Shown: in pieces, positions 30,847 through 40,956 of the stretch
Position numbering within the stretch: the stretch's first letter is position 1
Layout of the letters: each line of letters starts with the position of its first letter
NCBI GenBank assembly: GCA_963575745.1
Contig: CAUYUJ010019616.1
Coordinates: 650,301 to 714,300, forward strand
Length of the DNA stretch: 64,000 bases
Direction: 5' to 3'
Source of the DNA: Prorocentrum cordatum
Lineage: Eukaryota; Sar; Dinophyceae; Prorocentrales; Prorocentraceae
Position numbers and translations under genes: made by a program
Notes under the pieces: generated by a model
Seen by the model: only the letters and a program-made list of their open reading frames with translations
The model's database searches: none
What the model was told of the DNA's origin: nothing

Positions 30847-31186
30847 CTGGAGTCGCAGCCGTCTGCCCCGCAGCCCCCAGAAAAGCCACGCTCGGAGGTC
30901 CACAGGTTCATCGAAGAGTTCGGCCGCAGCCGCCGCCAGGCGCTGGAGATCGGCCCCGCCGTCGCCACCCAGGCCCTGTCCTTCGGCGAGCTGGAGAGCA
31001 GCTTCGCCGAGTTCCAGCGGTGGCACACGGCGATGGAGCTGAACGACAGCTCCCTGTGCCGGGCGCTGTGGGAGCTGCGCCAGAGCGGCCACCGCCGCCT
31101 GGCGTCCGAGGGGGCCGCGCTCTGGCGGCGGCTGGGCGAGTCCTTCGTGGAGGCCGTGGTGCAGTCCACCGCCGAGCAGGAGTCGG
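30847..31186 (+). CDS. Predicted exon: helical domain of unknown family
   Basis: Three AG acceptors (30846, 30858, 30873) all give phase 0. The longest reading starts LESQPSAPQPPEKPRSEVHR. The body is rich in amphipathic helix: FIEEFGRSRRQALEIG, ELESSFAEFQRWHTAMELND, LCRALWELRQSG, LWRRLGESFVEAVVQSTAEQ. It ends at ES plus one base before the donor GTGTTG (31187). Mixed residues (Trp, His, Phe, Met) and the absence of stops over 113 codons make it a convincing coding exon. No family is recognised. Confidence 0.65.
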
Positions 31187-31734
31187 GTGTTGCCCGAAGT
31201 GTCCCTAGCTCAGGGTACCCCTGGCTCACGAAGTCCTGAGGGCCTTTCAGGGTATTCAGAGAGGCGCAAAGAGTCGGGAACACCTTGCGGCACTGGGATC
31301 GGCGCGGGGGCTGCTTTGGTGACAGGGAGGGTCATCAGTGGATGCCAAGGTGGGTGGCCTAACATAGCTTCTAAGGGCTCTGGGGGGTTGAAGAGCTTGG
31401 TTGCAAATTCCCGAATCACCCCCCCTAAACGGAGTTATCCAACGTATAAGCCAGGTCAGGCTAGGCATAACCCACCTTGGCATCCATTTAAGAAGCCCAT
31501 TATCACATTACTAACTCCCGCGCCGATCCCAGTATGACCGGCTGGAGACGCCTCCCTTGAGATCAGACGCTGCAAAAAATAGAACCTCGCAACAAAAGCA
31601 CGACCGGAGCCCTGGATACAATTTTTCTGTTGCATTCGAGCCGGACGGACATGTCAGGGTCCCAGGGCCCGAAACTTGGCGAAGTCTCCCAGCGCGACAC
31701 AAAGAAGGCGCCAGGCTCTCAGGGCACCGGGAGG

Positions 31735-31845
31735 AGAACCGCTGGAAGTCTCGACCCATTCCCCAGCACCTGGTTTCCACCTGGAGCCGTTCATTGACAG
31801 CCCCAAGGGCCTGGCGAGGGCCCTGGCCAGAGGATGTCCAAAGCC
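31735..31845 (-). repeat. DR-1 copy, reverse orientation
   Basis: GGAAGTCTCGACCCATTCCC, TTCCACCTGGAGCCGTTC and CCCAAGGGCCTGGCGAGGGC correspond to the DR-1 core reversed. Confidence 0.75.
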
Positions 31846-32019
31846 TCCCGCGGTGTTGTTTTCATGGCCCGAGGGGGTCTGGGCACCGAGAACCCATCGG
31901 ACGGGGAGGCCCACCCCTGGGCGGTGGCATGCCTGAGCGTCGGGCTCGGGCGTGCGCTCCGCCTCGTCGCTCAGAGCTGCGGGCTCCTCCTGGCAACGCG
32001 CCCCGAGGATCGGGGGTGG

Positions 32020-32185
32020 AGAGACCTCCTACCCTGACACGTCGATGAGCGAATTGGCCGCTGTCGGCTCGCGAGAGGGCCTCGCGGCCGTCACGTTTGC
32101 GGGTCCAGGTCCGTTGCTGTCGGTCCCAGGCCGTTTTCATGACAGGGTGCTGGTTTGCTGAAGGGAGCCTTGTCCACCGCCGCGA
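32020..32185 (+). repeat. DR-4 copy 1, ending at an exon border
   Basis: AGACCTCCTACCCTGACACG, TCGATGAGCGAATTGGCCG, GCGGCCGTCACGTTTGCGGG and GGTCCCAGGCCGTTTTCA match 40383-40545. The copy ends where the next exon begins, so it forms the 3' end of the intron. Confidence 0.82.
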
Positions 32186-32414
32186 GGAGAGCGCCGAGCC
32201 GGCCCCGCACGAGGGCCCGGGCGCCGGAGCGGGCGCCGCGGCCGCGGCACCGCGCGCGCCGCCCCCGCCCCCGCCCCTCGGCACCGCGCGCGGCGAGCCG
32301 CGGCCCGCCGCCCCCGCGCTCGCCCCGGAGGCCCACGCGTGGCTGCCGGAGGCGGCGTGCCCCGCGCGGGAGGCGCGGCTCCCGGCGCTGCCGGCGGACG
32401 CCAACAGCCGCCTG
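32164..32414 (+). CDS. Predicted exon: Pro/Ala-rich segment
   Basis: Acceptor TTGCTGAAG gives phase 1, matching the donor at 31187. An alternative acceptor at 32186 gives phase 0. The peptide runs SLVHRREESAEPAPHEGPG, an Ala/Pro low-complexity stretch, then APEAHAWLPEAACPAREARL and ALPADANSRL. A GA donor (GAGATC) at 32415 would end it in phase 0; GAGATCT continues into a repeat found also at 36771. Likely disordered. Assignment to the same gene is inferred from phase and strand. Confidence 0.45.
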
Positions 32415-32429
32415 GAGATCTTTGCGGCG

Positions 32430-34930
32430 TCGCCGGTGGTCGGTAGTTCTCCTGGGGCCCAGACGTGCTCGCGCCGTGGGGGCATCGGGGGCCGAGCTTC
32501 GGTCTCTCGTGCATCGCCCCTTTCGGGCACTCCTGCTTGGGGCAGCCATGGGGGGCTCTTCGTCGCCACGGCCGGGTCCGCTCCGAAATGCTGGCCAGGG
32601 CGCAGCCCGCAGCAGATCTGGGGATGGATTCTGGCTCCCAGGCCTCGGCCGGACTTCGCGGCGTCGCCGGTGGTCAGTGGCGTTTTTGACATACGAGGCA
32701 GTCGAGGAATGGCCTCGCCTTCGAGGTTCGGAGGAGTTGATCTTTCCTCCTCGGCGGAAGGCGGCGGAAGCTTTCGGAAGCTGGCGGATGCTCGCCGAAG
32801 CCTTGGCGGCTCAAGGATCCGTTTGCCTCCTCACGGGGGCGCGGGGTCGCCGCAAGTCCCCCCTCTCTGACTGCGACCAGCACCCGCACCCAGCCAGACC
32901 TGCCATGTGCGATGCCTGCGGCGCGGCTGGGCGCTGCTAGCAGCTTCTACGCCAGGGAGGTGAGCGTGCAGAGGCGGCCCGACCACTGCGAACAGCGAGT
33001 TGGTGTTCTACGGAGGCCCATTCTTGCTGGATGCAAAGGCTTATGGGTTGCTATATGGGCCCGAATTTGGGCGGTGAGTTTCATGGAGGGAGTTAATTTC
33101 CATGGTCGCCTATGCTGCCATTTACAAAGCAAGCGCAGTTCCAGTTCTACCTGAAGTTTCCTCGCGCATGCATTCTGCCCGTGAGATGTCGTCGACATAA
33201 ACCACTTACTTGATTTCCGTTGGGTTGCTGCTGTTCCATTACGTTGTCCACGTCTCGGCCTGGCATTCACGGTGATACATTGCATTATGCGGTTCTTGGC
33301 GGTAGTGTGCGACGTGTTGGTACCGTTTACTTGTTATCCCTTTCTTGCTTCGTCATGGCGCGTCGTTCTCAGCTGCTCCTCTTGGGATCGACACTCGGTC
33401 GGCGCTTCCGCTGCCCTTCATGGGACGGGCACTTGATTTCGCAGGCCGGCGTTTTGCCCGTGCTATTCGGACGGTCCACAGCCTCGGCAGCGCCAACTGG
33501 CAGCAATTATGCGCACTAGCCTTTGGCGGTCGACGTCAGCGGTGATACACTGGTGCTGGCCACTTCCTCCCTGTCCTGTTCGCCCCTCCTCTTGGCGGCT
33601 GGTGGCGCACTGGTTCAGAGTGTTTTAGATCGAACTCGCGCGGGAAAGCTTTGTTGCCGGTCTTGATTTGGACAATCTTAGTTCGGGTGACCTTCGCACG
33701 GCGGGGCCCGCCGCATAGCTAGAGGGCTACGTGGTGGCTGTTCTCGTCGTGCCATCTCCTCTGGGGAGGGGGTGCTCGAGTGCAGGATCATGGTATTGTT
33801 TTCTTTCAGCGACTCGTCATCCCTGCCTCGGCGCCTGCTTCGGGCTCCAGCACAATTCGAAGGGCATTGGCTTTCTGTGCCGTGGTATTCTGCGCTTTGG
33901 GTATTCTGAGAATTTGCTGCGCCGCGAATGCGGTTGTTTCTCATCGAGCCGAATCGCAAAACGTCCTGCCGAATCTGAAAGATATGTAGCGCCGAAAACA
34001 AAACTTGTTCGGCGGAAGTTGGCCGAAGTAAAGATATGTTTTCCAAGAGATGCCAAGGATTCGTTCTGTATATGGCTTTTTGAACCCGCCATGTACTTTC
34101 ACCCCCGCGGGGCCATTGAACCCGGACGTGCCCGCGTTGTGAGAAACTCGAGGGCCGAACTTCGGTATTTTGTCGTCCTTTTTGGGTGTCCAGGGGGCGT
34201 CTCGCCGCCACGGCTGGATCCGCTTTGAAACTCTGGCCAGAACGCACCCCGCAACATATATGGGCATTGATTCTTAGGCTTACGCCACACCGCCGACCCC
34301 TTGTTTATGCCAATCTGGGGGTAGTAGAAGCTGCGAAGGGGTGAAGAGGCGAGTGATATTTGTTTGGTGTCTGTTCGCCGCCACCGCCAGAGGGTCTCGG
34401 GCAGTTCCGCGGGGGGGTCCGAGCGGACGGCGACACCGCGGGCGGTCGTGGTCTCATCTGGGGCCATCTGAGAGGCATAATGGAGCCAGGTTGGGCTCGG
34501 GAATGTCTTCGAGCCGTTTTGGTAGCGGTCGGGAGTTTTTTGGGGGGACTGCCCCGGAGTCATGATGGGTCAACTTGGCCATGTGCGAGGCCACGGCGCG
34601 TGCAAAGGGTGTGCCGGCATGGGGTATACTTGCATGCGAATGTTCCCACTTGGCCCCACGGTGGACGTATTCTGGAGCCACGACACGATCGACGTGTGTG
34701 TGCGCGTGGGGTTGGGAGTTTACGTGACCGCGGGTACTGGGGCTATGGTTGGAGCGCGCCGTGGAGCCACGAAATGTATGAAGGACGTGCCCAATGTTGG
34801 CGGGGAACCGCGCGTATATTCGGGTTCTGGGGCCTTTTACTCAAGTTGCCGCATGCGGGGTGTGCCGAAACGGAGGAAGACGAGGAGGGAGACGAGGAGG
34901 ATGTGGAGGAGGATGAGGGATGAGGTGGAG
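32430..34930. other. Intron-like stretch with decayed repeats
   Basis: GCGGCGTCGCCGGTGGTC occurs at 32427 and 32656 (and 36779). A block CGCCACGGCYGGRTCCGCT with CTGGCCAG downstream occurs at 32561 and 34204, and similarly at 14258, 42703 and 58807, marking another decayed dispersed repeat. No coding sequence is recognised between 32950 and 34930. Confidence 0.5.
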
Positions 34931-34940
34931 TATGGGATAG

Positions 34941-35470
34941 AGGCTTCTTGTATGTGTATCGGGATCTCGCGGCACGCCTCTCGGGGGCCTATGGCAGGCA
35001 GTTTGGAACCACTTGGGGGCCCAGGTGGAGGAAAAGGAGGAGGAGGAGAAGGGGGACACGGAGAAACGGCTCTGGGTTATGGGTTATGGGTTAGAGGCGT
35101 CTTGTATGTGTATCGGGATCTCGCGGCACGCCTCTCGGGGGCCTATGGCAGGCAGTTTGGAACCACTTGGGGGCCCAGGTGGAGGAAAAGGAGGAGGAGG
35201 AGGAGGAGGAGAAGGGGGACACGGAGAAACGGCTCTGGGTTATGGGTTATGTGTTAGAGGCGTCTTGTATGTGTATCGGGATCTCGCGGCACGCCTCTCG
35301 GGGGCCTATGGCAGGCAGTTTGGAACCACTTGGGGGCCCAGGTGGAGGAAAAGGAGGAGGAGGAGAAGGGGGACACGGAGAAACGGCTCTGGGTTATGGG
35401 TTATGGGTGAGAGGCTTCTTGTATGTGTATCGGGATCTCGCGGATCGCTTCTCGGGGGCCTCTGGAAGCG
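34941..35470 (+). repeat. Tandem repeat, 154-163 bp x 3.4
   Basis: Units begin at 34941, 35095, 35258 and 35412 with AGGCKTCTTGTATGTGTATC and contain TCGGGGGCCTATGGCAGGCA and GGTTATGGGTTAT. Unit 2 is 9 bp longer through extra GGA triplets. Units 1-3 are almost identical; the fourth diverges after about 45 bp. Confidence 0.92.
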
Positions 35471-36085
35471 AGTTTTGGAGCCACTTGGGGGCCGTTTCGG
35501 AGCCTCTGGGGTGCTTCTTGGGGGTTCCTTGGGGCGTCTGGGCGGCCTCGTGAGGGCCTCTGGGGGCCTCTTGGGGCACTCTTGGGGCCCCCTGGGGCTC
35601 CTGGGGGCAGAAAGCTAGAGTTTCAACATGTTTGGTCGCCCTCTTGGGCCCCTCTTGGTGCCGTCTTGGAGCCCTCTTGGGCCGTCTTGGGGACCTCTTG
35701 GGCCGTGTTGGGGCCGTCTTGGGCCGTCTGGAGGCCGTCTTGGGGGCCTCTTGGGCCATCTTGGGGCTGTCTTTGGGGCCTCTTTGGCCGTCTTGGAGCG
35801 TCGGGAAGCCGAAAAGGCGGAAAACTATCGAAACAGCAAAAAACATAGAAAAACATCGGAAAAGCAACAAACATCGAAAAAACAAGTTTAGACTCTTAGG
35901 GGCCCTCTTGGGAGGCTTGTTTGGGACCTCGGGGGCCGTCTTGGAGACCTCTTGGCCCGTCTTGGGGCCATCTTGGGCGTCTTGAAGCGGTCGTTTGGCG
36001 TCTCGGGGCCTTCGTGGGCCGTCTTGGAGGCCTCTTGGGGGCTTCTTGGCCCGTCTTGAGGCCCTCTTGGGCCCGGAAAAGCCCC
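35470..36085 (+). repeat. Degenerate CTTGGGGCCGT repeat block 1
   Basis: Irregular 11-12 bp units of the CTTGGGGCCGT type run for some 600 bp. An A-rich segment at 35805-35885 (GGAAGCCGAAAAGGCGG) interrupts them. Related blocks lie at 37655-38045 and 60220-61020. All three frames stay open as Leu/Gly or Arg/Pro repeats, so none is a gene. Confidence 0.85.
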
Positions 36086-36150
36086 GTGAACCGCTCGTCC
36101 CGGCCGTGCTGCGCTCGTCCCGGCCGTGCTGCGCTCGTCCCGGACCCCCC
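36085..36150. repeat. Short triplication CGCTCGTCCCGGCCGTGCTG
   Basis: The 20-bp word occurs twice in full and a third time in part, back to back. Confidence 0.85.
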
Positions 36151-36236
36151 CCCCTCCAAATCAACCGGACCGGGCTCCCGGGGGAGGGGTTTGGGGAGGG
36201 GGAAGCATCTCACACGCCGATGATCCCCAAGGGGTC

Positions 36237-36850
36237 GGCGGATTTCCACCTTCATACCTTGGCATGCGCTGGTATTCGGGAAGGAGCTCGTTCAATAAAC
36301 ATACGCTGTCGGATCTCCGCGCGGATTTTTCGGACCAGTTTTAGAGCCCCGTGTCGGCGCTTCTGGCCCCGCCCCTGGCGCGCTCCAGAGCCGATGCAAG
36401 AAATCCGCGCGTTTCCGAAAGTGCATGCTCGTGTCGCCGTTGAACCCAGGCGTGCTCGCGTCGCGGAAAAATCAATGTTTGATTGCCCGTTGTGGGTACC
36501 AGAGGGGGTCGGCATGCTGGCCAAAACGCACCCCAAAACAATTCCAGAACAATTCTGGGAGTTGAGTTTGCTCCCCAGACCCTGGCATGCTGGTATTCGG
36601 GAAACAAATAGTGGCATAAACATAGATTGTCCTAGGTCCCCGCGGATTTTCGGATCGGCGCTGGAGTTCCCCGGCGGCGCCTCTGGCCCCGCCCCTGGCG
36701 CGCTCCAGTGCCGATGCAAGAACTCCGCGCGCACCCCCGAGAGTGTATATGTTCATGCCCGTATTTGTTCCTCGAGATCTGTGCGGCGTCGCCGGTGGTC
36801 GGCAGCGTTGAACCCAGACGTGCTCGCGTCGTGGGGCAGAAATCACGACA
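36237..36850. repeat. Tandem duplication, about 330 bp x 2
   Basis: The segments from 36255 (TTGGCATGCGCTGGTATTCG) and from 36583 share CTGGCCCCGCCCCTGGCGCG, CCGATGCAAGAA and GTTGAACCCAGRCGTGCTCG. The second copy carries an insertion holding GATCTGTGCGGCGTCGCCGG, the repeat seen at 32415. Confidence 0.8.
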
Positions 36851-36965
36851 GGAGGTGTTTGGTTGCTTTCCGGCCGGGCCCTCGCAGGGGCCTTGGGAGG
36901 GCGAGCGTCGAAGAACGACTCGGGGTGAACATCGGGCTCCGGGGAAGGTGTCGGGGCTTGCAGGC
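36800..36965 (+). repeat. DR-1 copy with its upstream part
   Basis: TTGAACCCAGACGTGCTCGC, AATCACGACAGGAGG, CGAAGAACGACTCGGGGTGA and CTCCGGGGAAGGTGTCGGGG are present. This copy shows that DR-1 extends left to the CCCAGACGTGCTCG word seen alone at 32459 and 42603. Confidence 0.78.
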
Positions 36966-37009
36966 ACGCCGTGTTGAAATTATGTACACCCGAGAAGCCC
37001 CAATCAGTT

Positions 37010-37190
37010 GATGGTTTTCGCTGAGGAGGTCGACCGGGAACCCGGGAGCCCGGGAACCCAGAACCCATTGAAATCGGCCCGGAACCAGTACCCAGGAACC
37101 CAGGAACGCAGAACCCGGAACCCGGGAACCCAACTTGCTACCAAAATCGGCGGGAAATTTTCGCCAAATCTTTGAATTCTAGACGCTTCG
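37010..37190 (-). repeat. DR-6 copy 1 (GGGAACCC array plus unique flank)
   Basis: A run of GGGAACCC and CAGGAACCC words is followed by CCAAAATCGGCGGGAAATTT and CGCCAAATCTTTG. The reverse complement of the same array and flank is at 61185-61335. Confidence 0.85.
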
Positions 37191-37654
37191 CGTAACCCCA
37201 CCAGCCCACTTGTCAGCGTTGTGTGCGACTTTGGTGGCGCCACTTCCATGCATTAGGTTCCTGGTCAGTGAGTTCCTCCTGGCCTTGCTGGTGTCTGCGG
37301 TCCTTCGTGATGGCGCTTCTGGCTCATCCTGGTATCGCTCCCGCGCCATTTTGGCTGCGCCCCAACATCGGCTGGCTAATTTGCACGTGCTCGCTCCTGG
37401 ACCTGGTTCCTGGCAGCTGCAGCCCGCACCACCTCCCGCGTCCTGTGATCCGAGGTGCCGCCTAGGCCTCTGTTTGCTGGCACGTTAGGTAATTAGGTCG
37501 CCCGCGGCCCGCCCGTCCCGTCCTGACGCCGCTTGCGCTTTCGCTTGCGGTTGCAACAAAAAAATGTAACCCCAACAGCCCATCCAGAAACGATGCCCAG
37601 AGTAATTGCCTCGATCAGGGAAGTGGGCAACACACAGATGAAGGGTACCCCAGT

Positions 37655-38045
37655 GGAGGCCTCTTGGAGCGTCTTGGGTGCCTCGGGGAGCTTCTTGGGG
37701 CCTCTTGGGGGTCTCTTGGGAGCATCTTGGAGGCCTCTTGGGCGCCTGTTGGGGCCTCCTGGGCGACTCTTGGGTTCCTCTGGAAGCGCTCTTGGAAGCC
37801 TTGGGAGCGTTCTTGGGGCCATCTTGGGGGACACCGATCAAACAAGAAGCGAGCATTAGTTAGCGCTGCCCCTCGGGAGCCCAAACAATCGCCTCTTGGG
37901 GCGCTCTTGGAGCGCTCTTAGCCGCTCTTGGGGTCGTCTTGGGGCTCTCTGGAGCCTCTCGTGGAGCCCTCTTGGGCCATCTTGGAGCCATCTTGAGGCC
38001 TCGGATGGCCATCGGAAGCGAAAAGGCGAGAAAACGAAACACATT
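37655..38045 (+). repeat. Degenerate CTTGGGGCCGT repeat block 2
   Basis: CCTCTTGGGGGCC-type units end in ATCGGAAGCGAAAAGGCGAG, the same A-rich ending as block 1. Confidence 0.82.
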
Positions 38046-38462
38046 GAATTTCCTAAGGTTTTGGCCTCTTCGGGGGCTCCCTAAACCACCGACGCCCAGA
38101 GGGCTGGTGGGATTTCCGCTAGGACCCCTTCAGTGCAAGCACCGATTGGGGACAAACTTTGATGTCGCATTTTTGCGAACCGATCCCCATCCCCACCAGG
38201 CCATGGTATCTCAGCCCCACCACCCTGCCACTCCAGGTGGGGATTGGCCCTCTGGAAACCCGAAGGGAGCAGCCTACCCTGAGATCCGACAGCGCGACAA
38301 AAAGCTAGATTTCGAGAACAAACCCGACTGGAGTCCCATATCCAAATGCTCTGCACAATTTCTCGTGCTGTTCGATTTGTAAGGGTCCCGGGGGGCGAAA
38401 CCGGACCAAAACGCCCGGCCCGACAAGATTGAGACGCCAGGGTCTCTGGATTGGGGCCTAGG

Positions 38463-38612
38463 CGTAGGTCGGGCATGTCCCCTTACAGTCGGTGTTTGGA
38501 AAAAAAGCGAAACAATTGGCAGAACATATTCCCAAATGGCTGATAAATAATCAAAAGATCGGCCTCCATAGCATTTGTGGATTATTTCTGCGTAGGGACA
38601 GGCCCGACGTAA
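38463..38612. mobile_element. TIR-A element 4, 150 bp
   Basis: It runs from GTAGGTCGGGCATGTCCCC to GTAGGGACAGGCCCGACGTAA. The interior is A/T-rich. Flanks match weakly (GCCTAGCG against GCCTCGGC, 5 of 8). It ends 47 bp before a predicted exon. Confidence 0.8.
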
Positions 38613-38659
38613 GCCTCGGCCACGCCATGGGGGACGGGGATCGGTCAAACGATGCTCAG

Positions 38660-38759
38660 GTGGTCGTCCGCTGCACCGGGGCTCCCGTGCCGCGCTCTCC
38701 GCCGGGCGCGGCCGCGCGGTGGCGCGAGCCGGCCGCCGAGGCGCAGGCCCAGCCGACGA
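38660..38759 (+). CDS. Predicted short exon (weak)
   Basis: Acceptor GATGCTCAG gives phase 0 and reads VVVRCTGAPVPRSPPGAAAR, then WREPAAEAQ. The donor is uncertain: GC at 38760 (GCTGAC) or earlier GC sites inside AGGCGCAGGCCC. Codons are GC3-rich. It is flanked by TIR-A on the left and DR-1-type sequence on the right. Confidence 0.38.
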
Positions 38760-38859
38760 GCTGACTCCTTTGGAATCCGGGCGTGCGCCCTCGATGCCGG
38801 CCAGCCTGGGCATTGTCCTCGACGCCGGCCTTTCCCCGACATCCGGCGTCTCGAAAAAA

Positions 38860-39060
38860 TGGGGACAGAGGTTTCTCATCGTGTTCGGCCTCTCGGGGTC
38901 CATACTGGGCCTTTGGGACCGTCAAAAAAGGATTCGGGATGAGAAACCGGTCCTGGGGAAGGGGTCGAGAGATCGGGGGCTCGCGTCTCGAAAAATTGAG
39001 ACGCCGGATGTCTGGTTTCTCTGGGATAATTATCTATCCGGGCGTTTGCCCTCGATGACA
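38860..39060 (+). repeat. DR-1 copy
   Basis: TTCGGCCTCTCGGGGTCC, GGGACCGTCAAAAAAGGATTC, CGGTCCTGGGGAAGGGGTCG, AATTGAGACGCCGGATGTCT and a CCGGGCGTTTGCCCTCGATG tail. It is nearly complete. Confidence 0.83.
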
Positions 39061-39117
39061 TCCCTCGATGCCGCTTTCGATGTCCCTATTCTGGGACTTG
39101 AGGCCATCAAAACTCGG

Positions 39118-39240
39118 GGGCCCCCAGACGGTGTGGTGACCACACCGAGTGGTGAGTTAGTGGGGCTTCGGGGTCACCGCATGGTTCTGGGGCTCGAGTC
39201 ATGCTCTGGGGACGCCTGGGGCGACCGAGAAAGAGATGGA
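39118..39240 (+). repeat. DR-2 copy 2
   Basis: CCCCCAGACGGTGTGGTGAC, CACACCGAGTGGTGAGTTAG, CACCGCATGGTTCTGGGGCT and GCGACCGAGAAAGAG match the 27487 copy. Confidence 0.82.
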
Positions 39241-39509
39241 TCAGGGGGCCTGACTGGCCCTGGGGAAGGTGTTGGGACGTCTGCCCAGAGGTGCCAACGA
39301 CGCATCCCCAACACATCCACAACGCACAGGGTGCGTCATAGCAACCGTGCGCCCTGTGATGTCGCAGATGCCGTTTGGACAGCTTCCATGGCGCATCCTG
39401 CGCGTTAGGGATGCGTCGGGGATGCGTCGGCGGCACCTCTGGGTGGGGCCGCCGCGCATTGACAAGATGTCGTCGTCGGATGTCTGGGGGGGGGGGGGCG
39501 GGGGCGCAG

Positions 39510-39640
39510 GCGGACGCCTCGGGCGCCGTCACGCCGCTGAGGCCCGCCCGCCTGTCGCGGCACAGCGTCAACGAATCCAGCCTCCGGCTCTCCCCGACGA
39601 CCGGCGGGTCGGAGGCGCGGCACCGCAGCGCCTCCTCCAG
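39510..39640 (+). CDS. Predicted exon upstream of the TIR-B intron
   Basis: After GGGGCGCAG the frame reads ADASGAVTPLRPARLSRHSV then NESSLRLSPTTGGSEARHRS and ASS plus two bases AG. It ends in phase 2 at CCAG|GT. Ser/Arg/Thr-rich and probably disordered. The next exon starts in the complementary phase, giving ASSR-ASPSGAGLLEG. Agreement of phase, donor and acceptor with an identifiable inserted element makes this pair one of the better exon calls. Confidence 0.6.
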
Positions 39641-39837
39641 GTCGGAGGGAGGAGAAGCGACACCAACACCACCAGTGGGGGCACCTCCAGCCAGGAGGTC
39701 CACGATGCCTCTTCGAGCTGGAGGATGGGGATGCCTCGAGCGAGAGGGGGGGACCACACCACCAGGGAGGCCCCCCCTTGCTCCTCGCATCTCCTCGCCC
39801 TGGTGGTGTCGGCGTCGCTCTTCCTTGCTCCTGCCAG
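39641..39837 (+). mobile_element. 197-nt GT-AG intron created by a 192-bp TIR-B insertion (introner)
   Basis: The element is 39642-39833. It starts TCGGAGGGAGGAGAAGCGAC and ends GTCGCTCTTCCTTGCTCCTG, with inverted ends of about 33 bp. CCAGG is duplicated at 39637-39641 and 39834-39838. The donor GT is the last G of the left duplicate plus the first T of the element. The acceptor AG lies in the right duplicate. Splicing therefore regenerates CCAG-G and the open frame. The sister copy at 12148 has the same length (192 bp) and ends. Confidence 0.85.
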
Positions 39838-40082
39838 GGCCTCCCCGAGCGGCGCGGGCCTCCTGGAGGGGTCCCTTTGGGACGCGGGCGACGGCGCGCC
39901 GTCGCCGCCGGCCCGCGTCATCCGCATCCACGGCAAGGAGGGCCCGCCGCCGCCCGACGACGCCGCCACGCTGCCGCCGGGCGAGACGCCGGTGCCGTCC
40001 GAGGCCACGCTGCTGAACGGGGCAGAGCCGCGCACGGCGGCCGCGGAGGCCTCCCTGCAGCCGTGGCTGCCTCAGGGCAGAG
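39838..40082 (+). CDS. Predicted exon downstream of the TIR-B intron
   Basis: It reads R-ASPSGAGLLEGSLWDAGDG, then APSPPARVIRIHGKEGPPPP, DDAATLPPGETPVPSEATLL and NGAEPRTAAAEASLQPWLPQ. The sequence PARVIRIHGKEG is protein-like, and the codon use matches the other exons. A donor at GTCTCG (40083) is likely but not certain. The function of the encoded Pro/Ala-rich region is unknown. Confidence 0.6.
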
Positions 40083-40143
40083 GTCTCGAGGGAGGAATCT
40101 CAAGCAGTGGCGAAGCGTCCCGGGTCGCCTATATAGCCCCAAC

Positions 40144-40293
40144 AAGCAATGTTTTGAGGACCTTTTGTGGTTTCCACGAAATGTTCTTAGAACATTTCGG
40201 GCGGAGTCTGTTTTGGTTTATCACATCGGGTTTTATGTTCCAAGAACATTGCTTTTGTTCTTAGAACATATTTGGGTTCTAAGAACATTTCGT
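40144..40293. mobile_element. TIR-F palindromic element, about 150 bp
   Basis: CCACGAAATGTTCTTAGAAC on the left (from 40172) is the inverted form of GTTCTAAGAACATTTCGTGG on the right (ending 40293). AAGCAATGTT on the far left pairs with AACATTGCTT inside. GTTCTTAGAAC or close variants occur at least three times. A/T-rich and non-coding. It sits about 60 bp past the predicted exon end. Only one copy is seen here. Confidence 0.7.
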
Positions 40294-40382
40294 GGTAGGA
40301 CTACAGCAATGCCGGGACGGTCGGTCCCTGCTCAAAGGAAGGACCCCAGACCCCCTCGAGTCACGCCAACAAACCGGAGGTT

Positions 40383-40545
40383 GATAGACCTCCTACCCTG
40401 ACGCGTCGATTAGCGAAACGGCCGTTGTCGGTTTGCGAGAGGGCGCCGCGGCCGTCGTTTTTGCGGGTCCAGGAGCGTCGATCTTGGTCCCAGGCCATTT
40501 TCACAAAAGGGCGGTTTACGAAAGGGAGGCTGGTCCACCGCCGAA
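40383..40545 (+). repeat. DR-4 copy 2
   Basis: AGACCTCCTACCCTGACGCG, GTCGATTAGCGAAACGGCCG, GGTCCCAGGCCATTTTCA and GGCTGGTCCACCGCCGAACC match 32020-32185. Confidence 0.82.
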
Positions 40546-40589
40546 CCAAGAGAATCACGACGGAGGGTGCTCCGCTATCTGGCTGCCCT

Positions 40590-40700
40590 TGCCGGCCCTC
40601 GGGGGCGCCAAAACGCAGCGCGTGAGGAATACAACCGCTCCCGGGGAAGGGGTCGAGACCTCTGGGGTCGACGCTGGGAACAAAAATCGTGACGTCGCGA
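40590..40700 (+). repeat. DR-1 copy
   Basis: GGCCCTCGGGGGCGCCAAAA, CCGGGGAAGGGGTCGAGACC, TCTGGGGTCGACGCTGG and AATCGTGACGTCGCGACGTC are present. Confidence 0.78.
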
Positions 40701-40758
40701 CGTCTGGGACCGCCGCTGCCCCGGCCCCCAGCCAGAGCGTGGCGCTCATCTGATAATA

Positions 40759-40914
40759 TTAAGTCGTGCCTGTCCCTTCACAGGGGAATATCAAAAAAGT
40801 CAAAGATTGTCTGGGGACTATTTTTTTCAGTATTTTCGGCCATCTTTTGAATATTTGTTCAGTATTTTCAATGTTCGTCCAGAATCCCACTGTAGGGGGA
40901 CAGGCCCGACCTAT
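40759..40914. mobile_element. TIR-A element 5, 156 bp, perfect 8-bp target duplication
   Basis: It runs from TTAAGTCGTGCCTGTCCC to GGGGGACAGGCCCGACCTAT. TGATAATA is duplicated exactly at 40751-40758 and 40915-40922. The interior holds GTCTGGGGACTATTTTTTTC. This copy best defines the family's 8-bp target duplication. Confidence 0.9.
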
Positions 40915-40956
40915 TGATAATATTTGATAGCCAATTTCGGGGGTTCCCAAACGGGG

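Noticed and set aside
35013-36164. Leu/Gly-rich plus-strand and Arg/Pro-rich minus-strand frames in CTTGGGGCC blocks
   Set aside because: Frames arise from the degenerate 11-12 bp repeat; no conserved start or domain.
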